The notes below the pieces were generated by a model. That model worked only from the letters and a program-made list of their open reading frames with translations, was not told the origin of the DNA and did no database searches. From contig CAMLEQ010000088.1 in the NCBI GenBank assembly GCA_946479015.1, positions 1-11,328 of the forward strand: a DNA stretch of 11,328 nt, in the 5' to 3' direction. The DNA comes from an uncultured Gemmatimonadota bacterium (lineage in GTDB: Bacteria; Gemmatimonadota; Gemmatimonadetes; Gemmatimonadales; Gemmatimonadaceae). This document shows, piece by piece, positions 6,949-11,328 of this stretch (the stretch's first letter is position 1; every line of letters begins with the position of its first letter). The position numbers were made by a program, and so were the translations under genes.

Positions 6949-8811
6949 ATGGACATGCTACGACTGGCAGGCGACCTGGGCTGGAAGATCTTCCAGGCGG
7001 TCAACACCCGGCTCCCGGAGAGCCAGGCTCTCGCACCGGCGTGGGCCCCCGCACCGCTCCTCAAGTCGCGCGAGCGCTCGCGGCCACCACTCGGCTATCC
7101 CAGAGAGACCGACTCGCTCTGTCCGCGTTGCGTCGTGGAGACGCGCCGACAGATCATCGCGGGCGAGCGACAGCTCTCCGAGCTCGTGACCGGACACGTC
7201 GGCGAGATCAGGGCCACGCTCTACGAGGAGGACGGGCAGATCAGGGTGCGCAAGAGCTGCCCCGAGCACGGCACCTTCGAGGACCTGCTCTCGATCGACG
7301 CGGAGTTCAGCCGCCGCATCGAGGGCCGCTTCCCCGGGCGGGACTTCCGGACGTTCGGCGATGCCCTCGTCCACCGGCACGGCACGTCGAGCATCCGCTT
7401 CGGCCGAGGCGCGGTGCTGACCATCGATCTCACCAATCGCTGCAACATGATGTGCAATCCCTGCTTCATGGACGCGAACCAGGTGGGCTACGTCCACGAG
7501 CTGACGCTGGACGACATCAGGAGGATCCTGGACGACTCGCTCTCGTTCAAGCCGCGCCGGCAGATGTCCGTGCAGTTCTCGGGGGGCGAGCCGACGCTCT
7601 CACCACATTTCCTGGAGGCGTGCCGGTACGCGAAGGAGGTCGGCTACATGATGGTGCAGGCCGCGACCAACGGCGTGCGCTTCGCGCTCGAGCCCGAGTT
7701 CGCCCACGCGGCGAAGGAAGCCGGCTTCGACATGGCCTACCTCCAGTTCGACGGGGTGACCAACGAGGCGAACTCGCACCGGCACATCAGCAACCTGTTC
7801 GACGTGAAGCTGCGCGCCATCGACAACCTGTACGCGGCGGGGATCCGGATCACCCCCGTGGTGACCATCGTGAACACCGTCAACGACCGCGGCGTGGGAC
7901 CCATCGTCGATTTCTGCATGGAGCACTTCGAGAAGATCGGCGGTCCGGCGTTCCAGCCCGTCTCGTTCACCGGGCGCGACGAGGCGATCGGCGACGCCGA
8001 CCGCGTGCGGCAGCGCTACACCACGTCGCACCTCGCTCACGAGTTGAGCCGCTACTACGACGGCAAGATCGACCCGCTGCGCGACTGGTTCCCGCTGAGC
8101 GTCGGCACGTCGTTCGCCGCGCTCACCGATCATCTGCGGAGCCCCGAGGAGCCGTTCGGGCAGCTCAGCTGCTCCTGTCATCCGAACTGCGGCGCCGCCG
8201 TGATGCTCGTCGCCAACGGCCGCACCGGGGAGTGGGCGCCGGTGACGTCGTTCTTCGATCTCGATCGGTTCCTGAAGGACGTGAACGTCATCATCGACTC
8301 GGGGCGCGACCGCGCGCTCTCCATCGCGCAAATCGGTCTCTCGTTCCTCAGGAACTTCGATCAGCGCAAGGCGCCGCCGGGGCTCACCCGGGAGCGGCTG
8401 CTCGGCCTCTTCAACAAGAAGCTGAGCGGCGCGCTCACGAACGGGCGGGTTCCGCCGCGCCGGGACTGGCGGCTCATGTGGATCGGCAGCATGTGGTTCC
8501 AGGATCTCTGGACCTACGACTTCCGCCGCACCGAGATGTGCGTGATCCCGTACGGGACGCAGGAGGGGGAGATCTCGTTCTGCGCGTACAACACCGGCGT
8601 GGGGTGGCGGCAGGTGGTGGAGAACATGCACATGGTGGCGACGACGCGGGACTGGTTCAAGCGGCACGGGAGGCATCCCATCTATGCCGGTAATCGGGCG
8701 GTGCCGCTGCCGGCGGGGAGGGAGCTGCCGGTGATATCAGCCGGTGCGGGCGGCGGGGTGGGCGCCGGGTGCCATGCGTCGGCGGGGAATGGGAGGTGTG
8801 GCTGTCACTAA
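6949..8811 (+). CDS. Radical SAM enzyme, COG1964 / tetraether-synthase (Tes)-like
   Basis: A 620-residue radical SAM protein. Seen directly: C58-x2-C61 (CPRC) and C104 in SCPEHG form an N-terminal metal-type element; C165-x3-C169-x2-C172 is the radical SAM cluster motif; S211-GGEPT is the SAM-binding glycine motif; C408, C410 and C414 (CSCHPNC) suggest an auxiliary Fe-S site; C531 and C545 lie in a further segment; the tail after a Gly-rich linker carries C608-H and C617-G-C619-H. From family knowledge, this layout (CxxC and CPxHG at the N-terminus, central radical SAM core, later Cys cluster) is that of COG1964, which includes the archaeal tetraether lipid synthase Tes (MJ0619), an enzyme with several Fe-S clusters and a mononuclear iron site that joins lipid chains carbon to carbon. 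Bacterial relatives are proposed membrane-spanning lipid synthases. The lipid role here is inference; another C-C bond-forming or methylating radical SAM reaction is possible. No transmembrane helix is evident. The gene is monocistronic and divergent from the tetR-efflux operon. Confidence 0.85.
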   Translation: MDMLRLAGDLGWKIFQAVNTRLPESQALAPAWAPAPLLKSRERSRPPLGYPRETDSLCPRCVVETRRQIIAGERQLSELVTGHVGEIRATLYEEDGQIRVRKSCPEHGTFEDLLSIDAEFSRRIEGRFPGRDFRTFGDALVHRHGTSSIRFGRGAVLTIDLTNRCNMMCNPCFMDANQVGYVHELTLDDIRRILDDSLSFKPRRQMSVQFSGGEPTLSPHFLEACRYAKEVGYMMVQAATNGVRFALEPEFAHAAKEAGFDMAYLQFDGVTNEANSHRHISNLFDVKLRAIDNLYAAGIRITPVVTIVNTVNDRGVGPIVDFCMEHFEKIGGPAFQPVSFTGRDEAIGDADRVRQRYTTSHLAHELSRYYDGKIDPLRDWFPLSVGTSFAALTDHLRSPEEPFGQLSCSCHPNCGAAVMLVANGRTGEWAPVTSFFDLDRFLKDVNVIIDSGRDRALSIAQIGLSFLRNFDQRKAPPGLTRERLLGLFNKKLSGALTNGRVPPRRDWRLMWIGSMWFQDLWTYDFRRTEMCVIPYGTQEGEISFCAYNTGVGWRQVVENMHMVATTRDWFKRHGRHPIYAGNRAVPLPAGRELPVISAGAGGGVGAGCHASAGNGRCGCH

Positions 8812-8842
8812 CAGCGTCTCCAGCTACTTCGGCGACCAGATG

Positions 8843-8876
8843 CAGAATCGCCGGACGATCTCACGTCCGGCGATTC
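8843..8876. terminator. Perfect 14-bp stem hairpin between convergent genes, likely terminator
   Basis: AGAATCGCCGGACG (8843-8856) pairs perfectly with 8863-8876 across a six-base loop. It begins 31 bases after the radical SAM stop and 38 bases beyond the M16 stop on the other strand, so it could end both transcripts. The downstream T content is low (CGTTGCCTTG on the plus strand, essentially none on the minus strand), so it is not a textbook intrinsic terminator; it may act mainly by stem stability or protect 3' ends. Confidence 0.7.
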
Positions 8877-8914
8877 TCGTTGCCTTGCGATGCTGCTCCG
8901 CTACGCTGCGCGGC

Positions 8915-11328
8915 TCACTTGCTCGCCTCGCCGCGGTGCTTGTAGAGCGCCGTGTCTTGCGGCATGGCGACCAGGTGCACGAAGACATCCTTCGGCAGGT
9001 AGCGCTCGGCCGCGGTCCTGAGCTCGTCCGGCGTCACGTGTCGATTGGCATACGGATCGGGGATCTTGTCGAGCGGGATCCCCAGCCGATGATAGACGCC
9101 GATCGCGTTCAGCCAGTAGCTGTTGTCCTGGAGTGCCGTCTCGTGCTGGCGGTGCTGGATCGTCTCGGCCCGCGCGATCTCCGCCGCGCTTGCCCCGCGC
9201 GTGCGCACCGTGTCCAGGATGTGCCTGAGCTCCCGATCCAGCTCGCGTTCCCGCTCCGGGGCGGAGAGGAACCCGAAGAGGGCGCGGTAGTGCTCCTCCG
9301 GGAGCGCGTAGGTGAGCGAGGTGACCATCGGGCTGTACGTCCCGCCCAATTGCTCGCGCAGGCGAACGCGCACCCGGTCCCCCAGCACCGTCGTCAACAC
9401 ATCGAGCTTCTGGCGCTCCGTGAGGTACTGCTCGGGCGCGGAGGGGAACGGGCCGTCGAACACCCAGAGCGACTGCGCCTTCGGCTGCTCGAACACGGAG
9501 ACCTGACTTTCCATCGGGCTGTCGATCGGCCGGGCCTCGAGTGGCTTGGCGTGCTCTCGCTCGGCGCTCGCCGGCAGACTCGCCAGGTAGCGCTCGACGA
9601 ACGGCCGGACCTCCTCCGGGGTCACCGCGCCCACCAAGGTGAACGTGAAGTCGCCCGCGTTGCCGAAGCGGTTCCGGTAGACCGCCATGGCCTGCTTCAC
9701 GTCCAGCAGCTCGGCGAGTTGGGTCGAGACCGGCAGGAGCCGCGGCTCACCGCGGGCGAACATCTGGTTGAACTGGTCGTTCAACGAGAAGCCCGTCCCC
9801 TCGTACTTGGCCAGACTCGACCAGCTGTGGATCACGGCCGTGTCGAGCTTGGGCGCGGTGAACTGGAGGTAGAGCGTCTGAAAGAGCGTCTCCAGCCCCT
9901 TGGGCGAGCCGGTGAGATCGATCGACTCGTCGGCGTAGCCGATGTTCACACGCAGATCGCGCACGCCGCTGGTGGCGAGCTGCTGATCCAGGGTCGAGCG
10001 GTCGTGCGTGCCCAGCCCCGCCGCGTCGGTCATGAGCCTGGCCACCATCCGGCCGGGCGTGAGGAAGAGCGAGTCCGGCATCACCGAGAAGCCGCCCGGG
10101 CTCCAGGCCTGCACGAGCAGCTCATCCGGGTCGTTCTGCGCTGGCTTGAGGATGACGTGCGCGCCGTTGGAGAGCGTCCACTCCGTGATCCCGGCCAGGG
10201 TGTCGCGCTGCTCGCTCGTGATCGTCCCCGGCGTCGGCAGATGATCCAACAGCGGGCTCGCGGCCACCGCGCGCGCGCTGTCCGCCGGCAGCGCCGCGTG
10301 CGTGACCGAGTCGAAGAGGGCGAGCACGCCCTGCCGCGTCGGCCTCGGCACGTGCGCGAACTGTGGGACCTGGATCAGCACGCGCCGGCCGCGCTCGGAG
10401 CGCCAGAACTTCCCCGCCTCGGCGAGCACCGTGGGCGTGATCGTGGGCAGGATGGCGCGGGCAAGCGTGAGCTCTTGCCGCGCATCGAGCAGGAGTCCAT
10501 CACCGGTGAGGAACTGGTCGACGTAGGCATTGGCGTACGCCTTCGAGGACTGCGCCGCTTCACTCGCCGCCTGGTGCTCGAGGTGCGCGAGCAGCACGCT
10601 CTTCTCGCGCTCCAGCGCCGGCGCCGCGATCCCGTGCTGCGCCACGCGCTCGAGCTCCGTCGCCACCACCGCCAGCGCCCGCTCGAGACTATCCGGGAAG
10701 GCGATCACGCTCACGCCCATGAGTTTGATGGGCCGCACCATGCGCCCCTGTTCCCAGTGCGCGACGATGAACGGTCGCGAGGGCTGATGCTGGACCGCGA
10801 GGAGCCGCTCTTCCAGGTGCCGCGTGAGCAGTTGCTGGACGAGTGCCTGCCGGTACGCGGCCCTGGTGTCCCTGGGCTGCGTTGGCGCCGGCCAGTAGAG
10901 CTGGAAGCCCGGATTCACCTTCCCGCGATAGGCGTCGACCACCGTCTGCGCGGCGGGGGGGAGCGCCGGACTCAGGCGCGCGCGCTCCGTCTTCCGCGCC
11001 GGGATCGCCCCGAAACGGCGCACGAGCTCGCGCTGCATCTGCGCCGCATCGACGTCGCCGACGATGATCACCGCCATGAGATCGGGGCGGTACCAATCGT
11101 GGTAGAACCGGCGGATCAGGCCCGGCTGCGCCGTCACGAGGAGCGTGGTGTCGCCGATCGGATTGCGCGCGGGGTAGCGCGAGGTGCCGTACCAGAGCGA
11201 GTCGTAGTGCGTCTCGACGGTCTGGCTCGCCGTGTCCGCGACGCGCATGCGCCACTCGCCCATCACCACGCCACGCTCGGCCACCACTTCGCTCGAGTCG
11301 ATCGTGATCCCGCCCGAGGCCCAGTCCT
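8915..11328 (-). CDS. M16 zinc metalloprotease (PqqL-like), N-terminus beyond the window
   Basis: 803 residues are visible; the frame is open to the right edge. Counting from the first visible residue (codon 11324-11326), E17 and E24 in AERGVVMGEWR match the paired glutamates of M16 peptidases, the second being the third zinc ligand. The inverzincin HxxEH motif, usually about 70-80 residues earlier, must lie outside the window. Family landmarks follow: GTSRYPARNPIGD, then the FYHDWYRPDLMAVIIVGDVD stretch closing the first domain, a linker region, a second non-catalytic M16 copy (YLQFTAPKLD, then FTLVGAVTPEEVRPFVERYLASLP), and the C-terminal LREQLGGTYSP element typical of the substrate-clamping half. 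Such proteins of roughly 900-950 residues are usually exported and degrade peptides in the periplasm, but the signal peptide cannot be seen. The GTG at 11287 is internal, not the start. The gene converges on the radical SAM gene, so it is not in its operon; no functional link is visible. Confidence 0.93.
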   Translation of the reverse strand, partial: DWASGGITIDSSEVVAERGVVMGEWRMRVADTASQTVETHYDSLWYGTSRYPARNPIGDTTLLVTAQPGLIRRFYHDWYRPDLMAVIIVGDVDAAQMQRELVRRFGAIPARKTERARLSPALPPAAQTVVDAYRGKVNPGFQLYWPAPTQPRDTRAAYRQALVQQLLTRHLEERLLAVQHQPSRPFIVAHWEQGRMVRPIKLMGVSVIAFPDSLERALAVVATELERVAQHGIAAPALEREKSVLLAHLEHQAASEAAQSSKAYANAYVDQFLTGDGLLLDARQELTLARAILPTITPTVLAEAGKFWRSERGRRVLIQVPQFAHVPRPTRQGVLALFDSVTHAALPADSARAVAASPLLDHLPTPGTITSEQRDTLAGITEWTLSNGAHVILKPAQNDPDELLVQAWSPGGFSVMPDSLFLTPGRMVARLMTDAAGLGTHDRSTLDQQLATSGVRDLRVNIGYADESIDLTGSPKGLETLFQTLYLQFTAPKLDTAVIHSWSSLAKYEGTGFSLNDQFNQMFARGEPRLLPVSTQLAELLDVKQAMAVYRNRFGNAGDFTFTLVGAVTPEEVRPFVERYLASLPASAEREHAKPLEARPIDSPMESQVSVFEQPKAQSLWVFDGPFPSAPEQYLTERQKLDVLTTVLGDRVRVRLREQLGGTYSPMVTSLTYALPEEHYRALFGFLSAPERERELDRELRHILDTVRTRGASAAEIARAETIQHRQHETALQDNSYWLNAIGVYHRLGIPLDKIPDPYANRHVTPDELRTAAERYLPKDVFVHLVAMPQDTALYKHRGEASK

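Noticed and set aside
6906..8693. Second long plus-strand frame overlapping the radical SAM gene
   Set aside because: It has no recognisable motif and is a shifted-frame shadow of the gene that carries all the radical SAM motifs and the ribosome-binding site.
11285..11287. GTG as the start of the M16 peptidase
   Set aside because: The frame stays open with family-like sequence to the window edge, and the zinc-binding HxxEH segment must lie upstream, so the gene begins outside the window.

Overview
This window is about 11.3 kb of G+C-rich bacterial chromosome (by eye about two thirds G+C or more). It comes from a diderm: it encodes an RND inner-membrane pump, a lipoprotein membrane-fusion adaptor and a TolC-type outer-membrane channel. 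The protein style (long Ala/Arg-rich sequences, PqqL-like M16 peptidases) fits Gemmatimonadota or a similar high-GC diderm group. That placement is an inference from style only; no rRNA or marker gene is present.

Left part, minus strand (6608 down to 1): a four-gene efflux operon read as tetR, tolC-like outer-membrane factor, lipoprotein membrane-fusion protein, RND permease. The genes are tightly packed: 64 bp, then a 4-bp ATGA overlap, then 9 bp with the permease ribosome-binding site overlapping the adaptor stop codon. The permease runs off the left edge and lacks roughly its last 40-60 residues. A near-perfect 20-bp palindrome lies in front of tetR and overlaps the -35 of its best promoter candidate, which suggests autorepression of the whole operon.

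Middle, plus strand (6949-8811): a 620-residue radical SAM protein, divergent from tetR across a 340-bp gap. It has an N-terminal CxxC plus CPEHG element, the CX3CX2C radical SAM motif, a second Cys cluster (CSCHPNC) and an unusual Cys/His-rich C-terminus. The layout resembles the COG1964 / tetraether synthase (Tes, MJ0619) group and its bacterial relatives proposed to make membrane-spanning lipids. This is the most interesting gene here.

Right part, minus strand (11328 down to 8915): an M16 zinc metalloprotease, convergent with the radical SAM gene, whose N-terminus with HxxEH lies beyond the window. A perfect 14-bp stem hairpin sits between the two converging stop codons.

A working idea (inference) is that the TetR protein, the exporter and the lipid-type radical SAM enzyme form one envelope-stress locus. 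Two structural oddities stand out: two extra membrane helices in the RND permease at the TM7 position, and a long Cys-containing insertion plus Pro/Gln/Thr-rich tail in the outer-membrane factor.
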